Source: Pseudomonas sp.
GTDB lineage: Bacteria; Pseudomonadota; Gammaproteobacteria; Pseudomonadales; Pseudomonadaceae
DNA length: 13,982 bases
Direction: 5' to 3'
Assembly (NCBI GenBank): GCA_003488145.1
Contig: DNMQ01000279.1
Coordinates: 1 to 13,982 of the forward strand
The translations under genes were made by a program, and so were the position numbers. Each line of letters begins with the position of its first letter. Within the stretch, counting starts at the first letter, position 1. Shown one piece after another: positions 1-7,262 of the stretch. The notes beneath the pieces were generated by a model. That model was not told where the DNA came from and did no database searches. It saw only the letters and a list, made by a program, of their open reading frames with translations.

Positions 1-45
1 TCCACCGCCGACCAGATGCTGTCGTTCGTCACCCAGCAGCTCTGA
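1..45 (+). CDS. flgG: Flagellar distal rod protein FlgG, C-terminal end only
   Basis: Only the last 14 codons and the TGA stop lie in the window. The residues read [14 protein letters not shown], which matches the usual FlgG C-terminus (a D-Q-M then F-V-T-Q-Q-L helix that packs in the rod core). FlgG forms the distal part of the flagellar rod that crosses the periplasm. Its position directly before flgH is the standard order. The 5' part is cut off by the window edge. Confidence 0.85.
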   Translation, partial: STADQMLSFVTQQL

Positions 46-46
46 T

Positions 47-78
47 CGTGCGTTCGCCGTTGTATACGGGCACGCACG
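47..78 (+). other. Stem-loop in the flgG-flgH gap
   Basis: A 7-bp arm CGTGCGT (47-53) pairs with ACGCACG (72-78). Inside it, CCGT (57-60) can pair with ACGG (66-69) around a 5-nt loop. No run of T follows, so it is not an intrinsic terminator. It might stabilise or mark a processing site in the operon mRNA; that role is inference. Confidence 0.35.
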
Positions 79-130
79 CCTTGTGCCTGCTCGCAGTAGT
101 TTCGATGGCCTGTCATGGCTTGAGGTATTT

Positions 131-841
131 ATGAGCCGTTTGCTGATCGTTGTGTCGATGTCGTCCGCCCTGGCGCTGGCCGGATGTGTTGCTCCTGCGC
201 CGAAACCGAATGACCCGTACTATGCACCGGTGCTGCCTCGCACGCCGCTGCCAGCGGCGCAGAACAACGGCGCAATTTATCAGGCAGGCTTCGAGACCAA
301 TCTCTACGATGACCGCAAGGCATTTCGCGTCGGGGACATCATTACTATTACGCTCAATGAGCGAACCCAAGCGAGCAAGAATGCCAGCTCGAAGATTTCC
401 AAAGCCAGCGATGTGGAGATGGGGCTTACCTCGCTCTTGGGCAACGCTGTAAGCGTGAATAACCCCGCTGCGGGGCTTCTTCGTAATGGCGGTCCGCTTT
501 CGTTGGATACGCAATTCGGTGGTTCCAGCTCGACTAATGGCTCCGGCCAGGCAGGCCAGAGCAACAGTCTTTCCGGCTCCATCACCGTCACCGTTTCCGA
601 CGTGTTGCCCAACGGCATCCTGGCTGTGCGAGGTGAGAAGTGGCTAACGCTCAACACGGGCGATGAGCTTGTACGTATTGCCGGTCTTGTGCGATCGGAC
701 GATATCTCCACTGATAACACCGTTTCTTCCACGCGCGTGGCTGATGCACGCATTACTTACTCCGGCACAGGCGCTTTCGCTGATGCGAGCCAGCCGGGAT
801 GGCTGAGTCGTTTCTTCGTTAGCCCGCTTTGGCCGTTCTGA
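131..841 (+). CDS. flgH: Flagellar L-ring lipoprotein FlgH
   Basis: FlgH forms the outer-membrane L ring, the bushing through which the flagellar rod turns. From the ATG at 131 it is 236 residues, the normal family length. It opens with a lipoprotein signal peptide ending in the lipobox L-A-G-C, with the lipidated cysteine at residue 19. The body has the conserved stretch [20 protein letters not shown] and the C-terminal ITYSGTGAF motif, ending in SPLWPF. A GTG at 83 would add 16 residues, but that start would bury the signal peptide and lacks a good ribosome site. The ATG at 131 has GAGG a few bases upstream. It sits 85 bp after flgG, the largest gap between flagellar genes here, and its stop touches the flgI ribosome site. 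Confidence 0.95.
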   Translation: MSRLLIVVSMSSALALAGCVAPAPKPNDPYYAPVLPRTPLPAAQNNGAIYQAGFETNLYDDRKAFRVGDIITITLNERTQASKNASSKISKASDVEMGLTSLLGNAVSVNNPAAGLLRNGGPLSLDTQFGGSSSTNGSGQAGQSNSLSGSITVTVSDVLPNGILAVRGEKWLTLNTGDELVRIAGLVRSDDISTDNTVSSTRVADARITYSGTGAFADASQPGWLSRFFVSPLWPF

Positions 842-845
842 AGGA
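841..845 (+). promoter_or_regulatory. Ribosome binding site deciding the flgI start
   Basis: AAGGA starts on the last base of the flgH stop codon. Three ATG codons follow in tandem at 847, 850 and 853. Spacing is 1, 4 and 7 bases respectively, so 853 is the best start, although 850 is possible. The arrangement couples flgI translation to flgH. Confidence 0.6.
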
Positions 846-852
846 CATGATG

Positions 853-1953
853 ATGATTAGAAAAGCCATCGTCTTTCTCGGATTGCTCGCCGTTGGTACT
901 TCTGCCTATGCCGAGCGTCTGAAGGATGTCGCGACCATCCATGGTGTTCGTAGCAACCAGCTGATCGGCTACGGCCTGGTTGTCGGCTTGAACGGTAGCG
1001 GTGACCAGACCACCCAGACGCCGTTCACCGTGCAGACCTTCAACAACATGCTGGCCCAGTTCGGTATCAAGGTGCCGGCCGGTGGCAACATTCAGCTGAA
1101 GAACGTCGCGGCGGTGTCGATTCATGCCGAACTGCCGCCGTTCGCCAAGCCGGGGCAGACCATCGACATCACCGTCTCGTCTATCGGTAACGCCAAGAGC
1201 CTGCGTGGCGGCAGCCTGTTGATGGCGCCGCTGAAGGGTATCGACGGCAACGTTTACGCTATCGCCCAGGGCAACCTGGTGGTAGGGGGCTTCGATGCCG
1301 GTGGCGCAGATGGCTCTCGGATCACCGTCAATTCGCCGTCGGCTGGGCGGATTCCGGGTGGTGCTACGGTCGAACGGCCGGTGCCGAGTGGTTTCAATCA
1401 GGGCAATACACTGACGCTGAATCTCAATCGTCCGGACTTCACCACGGCCAAGAACATTGTCGACCAGATCAACGACCTGCTAGGCCCGGGTGTAGCGCAG
1501 GCGCTCGACGGCGGCTCGATCAGCGTGACCGCGCCGCTGGATCCGAGTCAGCGCGTGGACTACCTGTCGATTCTGGAAAATCTCGAAGTAGAGGTTGGCC
1601 AGGCCGTGGCCAAGGTCATCATCAATTCGCGTACCGGGACGATCGTGATCGGCCAGAACGTGCGGGTGCAACCTGCCGCCGTTACCCACGGCAGTCTGAC
1701 CGTCACCATCAGCGAAGATCCACAGGTGAGCCAGCCGGAGCCCTTCTCGGATGGTCAGACCGTCGTCGTGCCCAACAGCAAGGTAAAAGCCGATCAGGAA
1801 GCCAAGCCGATGTTCAAGTTCGGCCCGGGTACCACACTAGACGAGATCGTCCGAGCGGTGAATCAGGTGGGCGCTGCGCCCAGCGACCTGATGGCCATTC
1901 TTGAAGCACTGAAGCAGGCTGGCGCTCTGCAAGCCGACCTGATCGTGATCTAA
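853..1953 (+). CDS. flgI: Flagellar P-ring protein FlgI
   Basis: FlgI is a periplasmic protein that assembles the P ring around the rod at the peptidoglycan layer, with help from the chaperone FlgA. From the third of three tandem ATGs it is 366 residues, typical for the family. It starts with a Sec signal peptide (M-I-R-K, a hydrophobic core, then cleavage after AYA at about residue 20). Conserved family segments are plain: [20 protein letters not shown] near the mature N-terminus, [14 protein letters not shown], and the late [16 protein letters not shown]. No cysteine is visible anywhere in the protein, unlike the E. coli protein, which needs a DsbA-made disulfide. It follows flgH directly, and flgJ starts 10 bases after its stop. 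Confidence 0.96.
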   Translation: MIRKAIVFLGLLAVGTSAYAERLKDVATIHGVRSNQLIGYGLVVGLNGSGDQTTQTPFTVQTFNNMLAQFGIKVPAGGNIQLKNVAAVSIHAELPPFAKPGQTIDITVSSIGNAKSLRGGSLLMAPLKGIDGNVYAIAQGNLVVGGFDAGGADGSRITVNSPSAGRIPGGATVERPVPSGFNQGNTLTLNLNRPDFTTAKNIVDQINDLLGPGVAQALDGGSISVTAPLDPSQRVDYLSILENLEVEVGQAVAKVIINSRTGTIVIGQNVRVQPAAVTHGSLTVTISEDPQVSQPEPFSDGQTVVVPNSKVKADQEAKPMFKFGPGTTLDEIVRAVNQVGAAPSDLMAILEALKQAGALQADLIVI

Positions 1954-1963
1954 GGGCAGGGAT

Positions 1964-3136
1964 ATGGAAAATCGTCTCGGAAGCGGAGCGCGCGGCCTCG
2001 ACAGCGGCAGCTACAACGACCTCAATCGCCTCAGCCAGCTCAAGGTTGGCAAGGATCGGGACGGTGAGGAGAACGTGCGCAAGGTTGCGCAGGAGTTCGA
2101 GTCGTTGTTTCTCAACGAAATGCTCAAGTCGATGCGTTCGGCAACCGAAGTGCTGGCCAAGGACAACCCGCTGAACAGTCAGGCCAGCAAGCAATACCAG
2201 GATATGTATGACCAGCAGTTGTCTGTCAGTCTTTCGAAGGAAGGCGGCGGCATCGGGCTGGCAGACGTACTGGTTCGCCAGTTGAGCAAGCAGACCGAAA
2301 CCGCGACACGCAACAATCCGTTTGCCCAGGTTGCGCAGACCGAAGGGGCCGCATGGCCGAGCAAGCCGGCCGCTGCCGTCGAGTCCGCACGAGATGATTC
2401 CCGGTTGCTGAATCAGCGTCGTCTTGCGTTACCAGGTCGGGCGATCGAGCGGCAAGTGGCAGATGTATCGGCGACTGCGCAGAAACCTGCCGCAGAAGGT
2501 GCGCAGCCTCTGGTCGACCTCGATTGGAAACCCGCCACGGCGTTCGTGCCCCCCAAGGACAAGCCGTTGGTCGTCAACGGTGTCGAGAAAAGTGCGCCCA
2601 ACGCGCCGAGCAAGACGCGGTTCAATTCGTCCGAGGAGTTCATCGCCACCATGCTGCCCATGGCAGAGAAGGCGGCCGAACGCCTGGGCATCGAGCCGCG
2701 TTTCCTGGTCGCACAAGCTGCGCTGGAGACCGGCTGGGGTAAATCCATGATCCGTCAGAAGGACGGCAGCAACAGCCACAACCTGTTCGGCATCAAGGCG
2801 ACCGGGTGGAAAGGGGAGTCGGCTACCGTGATGACCACCGAGTACGTCAACGGTACGGCAACCCGCGAGAGAGCGGGCTTCCGCGCCTACGATTCGTTCG
2901 AGCAGAGCTTCGACGACTTCGTCAGCCTGCTGGAAAACAACGACCGTTATCGGACCGCCATTCAGGTGGCGAGCAATACCGGCGATTCGGAACGCTTCGT
3001 CAAGGAGCTGCAGAAAGCCGGCTACGCCACCGACCCACAATACGCGCGCAAGATCAGCCAGATCGCCCGCAAGATGCAGACTTACCAGACCGTTGCCGAC
3101 GCGAATTCGGTGCCCGCCATGCGGACCAGAGGCTAA
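1964..3136 (+). CDS. flgJ: Rod-assembly cap and peptidoglycan hydrolase FlgJ
   Basis: FlgJ caps the growing rod and cuts peptidoglycan so that the rod can pass. The 390 residues show the two-domain form of beta/gammaproteobacteria. The N-terminal rod-binding domain spans about residues 20-110 (FESLFLNEMLKSMR, then QLS and GIGLADVLVRQL). A Pro/Ala-rich linker of about 100 residues follows. The glucosaminidase-type domain runs from about 222 to 375. The motif AALETGWGKS contains the likely catalytic Glu255, and TTEYVNG contains the second conserved acid, Glu293; both are present, so the enzyme is probably active. The ATG at 1964 has a GGCAGGG ribosome site just upstream. There is no signal peptide, as expected for a protein exported through the flagellar type III apparatus. 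flgK begins 4 bases downstream of its stop. Confidence 0.96.
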   Translation: MENRLGSGARGLDSGSYNDLNRLSQLKVGKDRDGEENVRKVAQEFESLFLNEMLKSMRSATEVLAKDNPLNSQASKQYQDMYDQQLSVSLSKEGGGIGLADVLVRQLSKQTETATRNNPFAQVAQTEGAAWPSKPAAAVESARDDSRLLNQRRLALPGRAIERQVADVSATAQKPAAEGAQPLVDLDWKPATAFVPPKDKPLVVNGVEKSAPNAPSKTRFNSSEEFIATMLPMAEKAAERLGIEPRFLVAQAALETGWGKSMIRQKDGSNSHNLFGIKATGWKGESATVMTTEYVNGTATRERAGFRAYDSFEQSFDDFVSLLENNDRYRTAIQVASNTGDSERFVKELQKAGYATDPQYARKISQIARKMQTYQTVADANSVPAMRTRG

Positions 3137-3139
3137 ATC

Positions 3140-5140
3140 ATGGCTGACCTATTGAGCATTGGCCTTTCCGGCCTGTCTGCCAGCAAAACCCAACTTTCCA
3201 TCACCGGACACAACATCACGAACGTCAACACGCCTGGCTATAGCCGCCAGGATGCGAGCCAGGCGACACGCTCGCCGCAGTTCAGCGGTGCCGGTTACAT
3301 TGGATCGGGTACCTCGCTGGTAGACGTGCGTCGCTCCTACAGCGAATTTCTCACCAGCCAGCTGCGTAGCAGTACATCGCTGAACAGTGATGTCGAGGCT
3401 TACAAAAGCCAGATCGATCAGCTCGATTCATTGCTGGCTGGCACCACCACCGGTATCACGCCTTCGCTGCAAAAGTTCTTCTCGGCCTTGCAGACAGCTG
3501 CCGAGGACCCGGCGAATATCCCGGCGCGTCAGCTGGTGCTGGCGGAGGCTGAGGGATTGGCGCGGCGTTTCAATACCGTATACGACCGACTTTCCGAGCA
3601 GAACAGTTTCACCAACAAGCAGATGTCCGCTGTCACCGATCAGGTGAATCGTCTGGCAGGCAGCATCGGTAGCCTCAATGAGGCTATTGCCATCGCCGCG
3701 GCCAACGGCAAGCAGCCGAACGATCTGCTCGACGCCCGTGACGAGGCTGTTCGGCAGTTATCGGGCTACATCGGTGTGACGGTTGTTCCTCAGGATGACA
3801 GCAGCTTCAACGTATTCATCGGCAGCGGCCAGCCGCTGGTCGTGGGCAGTACGGTAGCCAAGCTGGAGGTCGTCCCAGGGCAGGGCGACCCGAACCGTCA
3901 TGAAGTGCAGTTCATCAGCGGTGGCTCGCGGCAGGGCATCACCTCGCAGATTACCGGCGGCGAACTCGGCGGGCTGATTCGCTATCGCGAGGAAGTGCTG
4001 GATTCGACCATGAACTCCCTAGGGCGCCTTTCGCTGGCCGTCAGTGATCAGGTCAATACTCAGCTGCGGCAGGGGCTGGATCTGAAAGGTGACGTAGGCG
4101 TAGATCTGTTCAAGGATATCAATTCGGCTGATCTGGTCGATAAACGCAGCTTCCCGACTGGAATTGATGTAAGTATCACTGACACTTCCAAGCTAACTGC
4201 CAGCGACTATCAAGTGGAGTTCGTCTCGGCAGGTACGTTTCGTATTCGTCCGTCCGGTGGAGCCTGGTTGGCCGGTACCCATCCGGTTGACTCGGCAATC
4301 GCCGAACTGGGCTTCAGCATCTCTGCACCCGCTGACCCGAGCGTTACCAGCTACACGGTGATGCCTACCCGGCGAGCTGCAAGTGGTATTGCCATAGACC
4401 TTGATCAGGCCGATCAGCTAGCTTTCGCGGCCCCAATGCGCGCAGCGAGCGAGTTGCAGAATGGTGGTACCGGCGTCATTGGTCAGCCGGACTTGATCGC
4501 TGGCCCGTCACCTATCGACAAGACGGTACTTGGCGCGACAAATCTTTCCTTTGATGTAACTCTGAGTCCCGATGGCAAGAGCTATTCACTCAGTGACCCG
4601 CTTCCGGCCAACTGGTCTTATGTGGATGCGGCCGGGAATGCAGTAACCCCGGCGCCATCTTTTGTCTCTGGCAGTACCAACACCGTTAACCTCGCCTACA
4701 CGTCAGGCGGCGAGACCTACATGTTCCAGCTCTCCCTCGGGGGGAGACCGCAGACTGGAGATGGCTTCGCTCTGAGCTTCAACAGCAGCGGGGTGTCCGA
4801 CAATCGGAATGCTTTGAAACTAGTCGACCTGCAGAGCAAACAAACCGTCGGGGTTACCGTTGACGCTACGGGCAAAACCATCTCCGGCGCTAGTTTTACC
4901 GATGGCTACGGCGAACTGGTCGAGCGCGTCGGTACGCTGACGGCACAGGCACGGATGGATAGCGAAGCAACGGGCTCGATTCTCAAACAGGCCACTGACA
5001 ACCGCGATTCACTCTCGGCTGTGAACCTGGACGAGGAAGCCGCCAACCTGATCAAGTTCGAGCAGTACTACAACGCTTCGGCCCAGATCATTCAAGTTGC
5101 CCGCTCTTTGTTCGATACATTGATCAGCTCCTTCAGGTAA
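3140..5140 (+). CDS. flgK: Hook-filament junction protein FlgK (HAP1)
   Basis: FlgK forms the first ring of the junction between hook and filament. The 666-residue protein shows the usual ends: an N-terminal D0/D1 helix with SGLSASKTQLSITGHNITN and NTPGYSRQ, and a C-terminal helix with NLDEEAANLIKFEQYYNASA and VARSLFDTLI. These two ends pair as a coiled coil in the assembled filament base. The middle (about residues 330-580) is surface-exposed and variable. Here it has lower GC than the ends; for example 4141-4200 is 27/60 G+C against 37/60 at 3721-3780. The ATG at 3140 has AGAGG seven bases upstream. The length is slightly below that of some Pseudomonas homologues, which is normal for the variable domain. 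flgL starts 11 bases after the stop. Confidence 0.96.
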   Translation: MADLLSIGLSGLSASKTQLSITGHNITNVNTPGYSRQDASQATRSPQFSGAGYIGSGTSLVDVRRSYSEFLTSQLRSSTSLNSDVEAYKSQIDQLDSLLAGTTTGITPSLQKFFSALQTAAEDPANIPARQLVLAEAEGLARRFNTVYDRLSEQNSFTNKQMSAVTDQVNRLAGSIGSLNEAIAIAAANGKQPNDLLDARDEAVRQLSGYIGVTVVPQDDSSFNVFIGSGQPLVVGSTVAKLEVVPGQGDPNRHEVQFISGGSRQGITSQITGGELGGLIRYREEVLDSTMNSLGRLSLAVSDQVNTQLRQGLDLKGDVGVDLFKDINSADLVDKRSFPTGIDVSITDTSKLTASDYQVEFVSAGTFRIRPSGGAWLAGTHPVDSAIAELGFSISAPADPSVTSYTVMPTRRAASGIAIDLDQADQLAFAAPMRAASELQNGGTGVIGQPDLIAGPSPIDKTVLGATNLSFDVTLSPDGKSYSLSDPLPANWSYVDAAGNAVTPAPSFVSGSTNTVNLAYTSGGETYMFQLSLGGRPQTGDGFALSFNSSGVSDNRNALKLVDLQSKQTVGVTVDATGKTISGASFTDGYGELVERVGTLTAQARMDSEATGSILKQATDNRDSLSAVNLDEEAANLIKFEQYYNASAQIIQVARSLFDTLISSFR

Positions 5141-5151
5141 TAGGTCGCCTT

Positions 5152-6441
5152 ATGCGCATTTCCACCCTGCAAGCATTCAATAACGGCGTCGCCGGACTGC
5201 AGCGCAACTACGCCAATGCGACCCGCACTCAGGAGCAGATCAGTACCGGCAATCGCATCCTCACGCCAGCCGACGACCCGGTTGCGTCGGTGCGTTTGCT
5301 CCAGTTGGACCAGCAGCAGAACGTTCTGAGTCAGTACAACGCCAACCTGACTGCGGCGAAGAACAGCCTTACCCAAGAGGAGGTGACGCTCAACTCGGTT
5401 AATACCGTTCTGCAGCGAGTGCGAGAGCTTGCTGTACAGGCGGGCAATGGTGGCCTGAGTGCGGAAGACCGGAAGTCGATCGCGGCCGAGCTGACTGAGC
5501 GCGAGGACGAGCTGCTGTCACTGATGAACACCCGCAATGCCCGCGGCGAGTACCTGTTCTCTGGCTTTCAGGGTAAGACTCAGCCGTTCGTTCGTGCAGG
5601 GGACGGTAGCTATAGCTATCAGGGAGACGAGGGGCAGCGGAAGTTGCAGATAGCTAGCTCGCTGAATATCCCGATCAGCGACAACGGCAAGTCGATTTTT
5701 CAGAACATTACTAATGCTGGACGCCTACAAAGTAGCCTGTCCATTGGCGCTGCGACTGACTCGACGCTTAAGGTATCAGCGCCGTTAGTGAGTGATGAGG
5801 TCGCTTTCGCTGGTGATCCTGCGTTCCCCCCGTATGGGATCGATATTTCATTCGGCAGCGATGGTAGCTATACGATCAGGGCTTTGAACCAGGACGGTAG
5901 CGTCAACCCGGCCGAAATTGGCGATGGGTTAATGGACAAGGAGGCTAGCCGCAGTGACACGCTTGTCTTCCGCGGCATGACCATGACGCTCGACGGGATT
6001 CCAAGCGGAGGGGAGAGTGCCACCGTCATACCAAGGACTGTAAGCGGTGTTGATGCGAATGGTGATCCGACTGTCGCGGCTACCAACAGGCAGGGCATTC
6101 TGGATACTGTCGCCAATCTTCGATCTGCCTTAGAGAACCCCGCGACCAGCAACGGAGGCGTTCGCGATGCCGTAGCCGTAGCGCTGACCAACCTGGACCA
6201 CGGCATGATCAGCGTCGACGCCGCTCGCGGCAACATCGGCGCGCGTCTGAACGTGATCGAAACAACGCAGACCGACAACGAGGACGTGGCTCTGGTTAAC
6301 AAATCGGTCCAGGCCGAGCTGCGTGAGCTGGACTACGCAGAGGCGCTGTCCCGGCTGTCGTTCCAGACCGTCATCCTTGAGGCTACGCAGCAGAGCTATG
6401 TAAAGATCAGCGGCCTGAATCTGTTCAACGCCATGCGCTGA
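5152..6441 (+). CDS. flgL: Hook-filament junction protein FlgL (HAP3)
   Basis: FlgL is the second junction protein and the adaptor on which flagellin polymerises. The 429 residues have the flagellin-like ends: MRISTLQAFNNGVAGLQ, then QEQISTGNRILTPADDPVAS at the N-terminus, and a C-terminal helix with YAEALSRLSFQTVILEATQQ and ISGLNLFNAMR. The central domain, about residues 165-320, is variable. Its DNA is relatively AT-rich (5701-5880 is 95/180 G+C) compared with the conserved ends (39/60 at 5221-5280, 41/60 at 6181-6240). This suggests separate evolution or recombination of the exposed part. It is the last gene of the flagellar operon, since an intrinsic terminator begins six bases after its stop. 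No flagellin gene follows in this window. Confidence 0.95.
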   Translation: MRISTLQAFNNGVAGLQRNYANATRTQEQISTGNRILTPADDPVASVRLLQLDQQQNVLSQYNANLTAAKNSLTQEEVTLNSVNTVLQRVRELAVQAGNGGLSAEDRKSIAAELTEREDELLSLMNTRNARGEYLFSGFQGKTQPFVRAGDGSYSYQGDEGQRKLQIASSLNIPISDNGKSIFQNITNAGRLQSSLSIGAATDSTLKVSAPLVSDEVAFAGDPAFPPYGIDISFGSDGSYTIRALNQDGSVNPAEIGDGLMDKEASRSDTLVFRGMTMTLDGIPSGGESATVIPRTVSGVDANGDPTVAATNRQGILDTVANLRSALENPATSNGGVRDAVAVALTNLDHGMISVDAARGNIGARLNVIETTQTDNEDVALVNKSVQAELRELDYAEALSRLSFQTVILEATQQSYVKISGLNLFNAMR

Positions 6442-6446
6442 GCTTG

Positions 6447-6477
6447 ACGAGGTTCGCAAATATGCAACCTCGTTTTT
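6447..6477 (+). terminator. Intrinsic terminator of the flagellar operon
   Basis: ACGAGGTT (6447-6454) pairs with AACCTCGT (6466-6473) around an 11-nt loop, followed by a T run to 6477. It sits six bases after the flgL stop. Its T run overlaps the -35 hexamer of the next promoter. Confidence 0.85.
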
Positions 6478-6503
6478 GACATCAGCTGGCAGGCGACTAG
6501 ATT
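6476..6503 (+). promoter_or_regulatory. Sigma70-type promoter of the comEA-like gene
   Basis: TTGACA (6476-6481) is a perfect -35 hexamer. TAGATT (6498-6503) is a reasonable -10, with a 16-bp spacer. It lies about 60 bp before the ATG at 6564 and begins inside the T run of the preceding terminator. Transcription of this gene therefore appears independent of the flagellar operon. Confidence 0.6.
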
Positions 6504-6563
6504 GGCTGACGCGGAGCAGGAAGTCCCGCGAACGAATACTTTGGTTTTCATAAGGACGTGATT

Positions 6564-6875
6564 ATGCGTAAAGCTATTCTTGCCGCTGCGGCATTCGCCG
6601 TACTCTCCGGCTTTTCTTTCGGTGGCTATGCCGCCACTCAGGCACAACCTGCCCCGACAGCTGTGGCTGTCGCCCCGGCCCCAGTGAACCTCAATGCTGC
6701 CGATGCTGAGACGCTTTCCCGTGAGCTGAGAGGCATCGGTGAAACCAAGGCAAAAGCAATCATCGCTTATCGGGAAGAGCATGGCCCGTTCAGCTCGGTA
6801 GATGAGCTGCTCGAGGTAAAAGGCATCGGCTCGGCGACCCTCGACAAGATTCGTGGGCAGCTCAGCATTCAGTAA
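6564..6875 (+). CDS. ComEA-family helix-hairpin-helix periplasmic protein
   Basis: A 103-residue secreted protein with a Sec signal peptide (MRKAILAAAAFAVLSGFSF, cleavage near GYAA). After an Ala/Pro linker comes a single tandem helix-hairpin-helix domain over about the last 60 residues: VNLNAADAETLSRELRGIG, then AIIAYREEHGPFSSVDELLE and VKGIGSATLDKI. The two G-I-G hairpins bind the DNA backbone without sequence specificity. Proteins of this form act as the periplasmic DNA receptor in natural transformation in Vibrio, and P. stutzeri relatives are naturally competent. In other species similar small proteins have no proven uptake role, so the function is likely but not certain. The ATG at 6564 has AAGGA seven bases upstream, better than the GTG at 6558. 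It has its own promoter and terminator. Confidence 0.85.
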   Translation: MRKAILAAAAFAVLSGFSFGGYAATQAQPAPTAVAVAPAPVNLNAADAETLSRELRGIGETKAKAIIAYREEHGPFSSVDELLEVKGIGSATLDKIRGQLSIQ

Positions 6876-6883
6876 GGTTTTGG

Positions 6884-6914
6884 GAGGTCGATCGCAATGA
6901 TCGACCTCTTTTTT
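6884..6914 (+). terminator. Intrinsic terminator of the comEA-like gene
   Basis: GAGGTCGAT (6884-6892) pairs perfectly with ATCGACCTC (6900-6908), and C6893-G6899 can extend the stem to 10 bp around a 5-nt loop. Six T follow (6909-6914). It starts 8 bases after the stop codon. Confidence 0.92.
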
Positions 6915-7019
6915 GATTCTCACGTGGGATGTTCTTCCCTCAATTCCTAGCCCCCGGAAGTTCGAACGCCCTGTGTCGTCGTTAGTCAAAGTGCTTGTAA
7001 AAGCATTGACAATCCGCGG

Positions 7020-7028
7020 TTATGCACA
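7020..7028 (+). promoter_or_regulatory. DnaA box (TTATGCACA)
   Basis: A full match to the DnaA consensus TTWTNCACA, on the plus strand. It lies in the 387-bp gene-free gap 6876-7262 with other boxes at 7198 and 7212. Binding is inferred from sequence. Confidence 0.5.
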
Positions 7029-7087
7029 TTCGGAATAGATCGCGGCGTGTCCTACAGGCATGTTTCAATACAATTTCAGCATGATCG

Positions 7088-7100
7088 TAACCTATTGATT
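7088..7100 (-). promoter_or_regulatory. IHF binding site, perfect consensus
   Basis: Read on the minus strand the site is AATCAATAGGTTA, which fits the IHF consensus WATCAANNNNTTR at every position. It lies between the DnaA boxes. IHF bends DNA sharply and is part of known DnaA regulatory elements such as datA and DARS2 in E. coli. Confidence 0.5.
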
Positions 7101-7114
7101 CTTAAGGCCTTAAG
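7101..7114. repeat. 14-bp perfect palindrome
   Basis: CTTAAGGCCTTAAG reads the same on both strands. It abuts the IHF site and is followed by a degenerate DnaA-box-like sequence (7117-7125) and an A7 run. Such a palindrome could be an operator for a dimeric protein. No specific binder is recognised. Confidence 0.6.
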
Positions 7115-7172
7115 CGGCTGGATAAAAAAACACCGATCTGTTGGGCGGCCCCGTAAACAGGGCCTTAGCGGC
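7106..7172 (+). repeat. Imperfect 12-13 bp direct repeat
   Basis: GGCCTTAAGCGGC at 7106-7118 recurs as GGCCTTAGCGGC at 7161-7172, with one base missing, 55 bp apart. The first copy overlaps the right half of the 14-bp palindrome. The origin and role are unknown. Confidence 0.5.
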
Positions 7173-7197
7173 AACCATCCATAAACTGTTCACAAGG

Positions 7198-7220
7198 TTA
7201 TCCACAGCTTCGGTGGATAA
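7198..7220. promoter_or_regulatory. Inverted DnaA-box pair
   Basis: TTATCCACA (7198-7206) is the canonical high-affinity DnaA box. GGTGGATAA (7212-7220) is the inverse box with one mismatch (TTATCCACC on the minus strand). Together they make an 8-bp inverted repeat TTATCCAC / GTGGATAA with a 7-nt centre. The pair lies about 40 bp before the DUF1232 start, so it could influence that gene's transcription. Confidence 0.6.
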
Positions 7221-7262
7221 CACTCACGAGGTCAGGGATGACGCAGGCTGGAGGCAACCCAG

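Noticed and set aside
6940..6975. tRNA-like GTTCGAAC motif
   Set aside because: The T-loop-like string is not accompanied by an acceptor stem, D-loop or anticodon arm on either strand.
7006..7040. Promoter with a perfect TTGACA at 7006-7011
   Set aside because: No acceptable -10 lies 16-18 bp downstream. The nearest AT-rich string, AATAG, is about 22 bp away, so it was not called.
7020..7220. A true chromosomal replication origin (oriC)
   Set aside because: No dnaA, dnaN, rpmH or gidA gene is nearby. The AT-rich unwinding element is missing; only GATCTGTTG at 7135-7143 partly resembles an E. coli 13-mer. A regulatory DnaA cluster is more likely.
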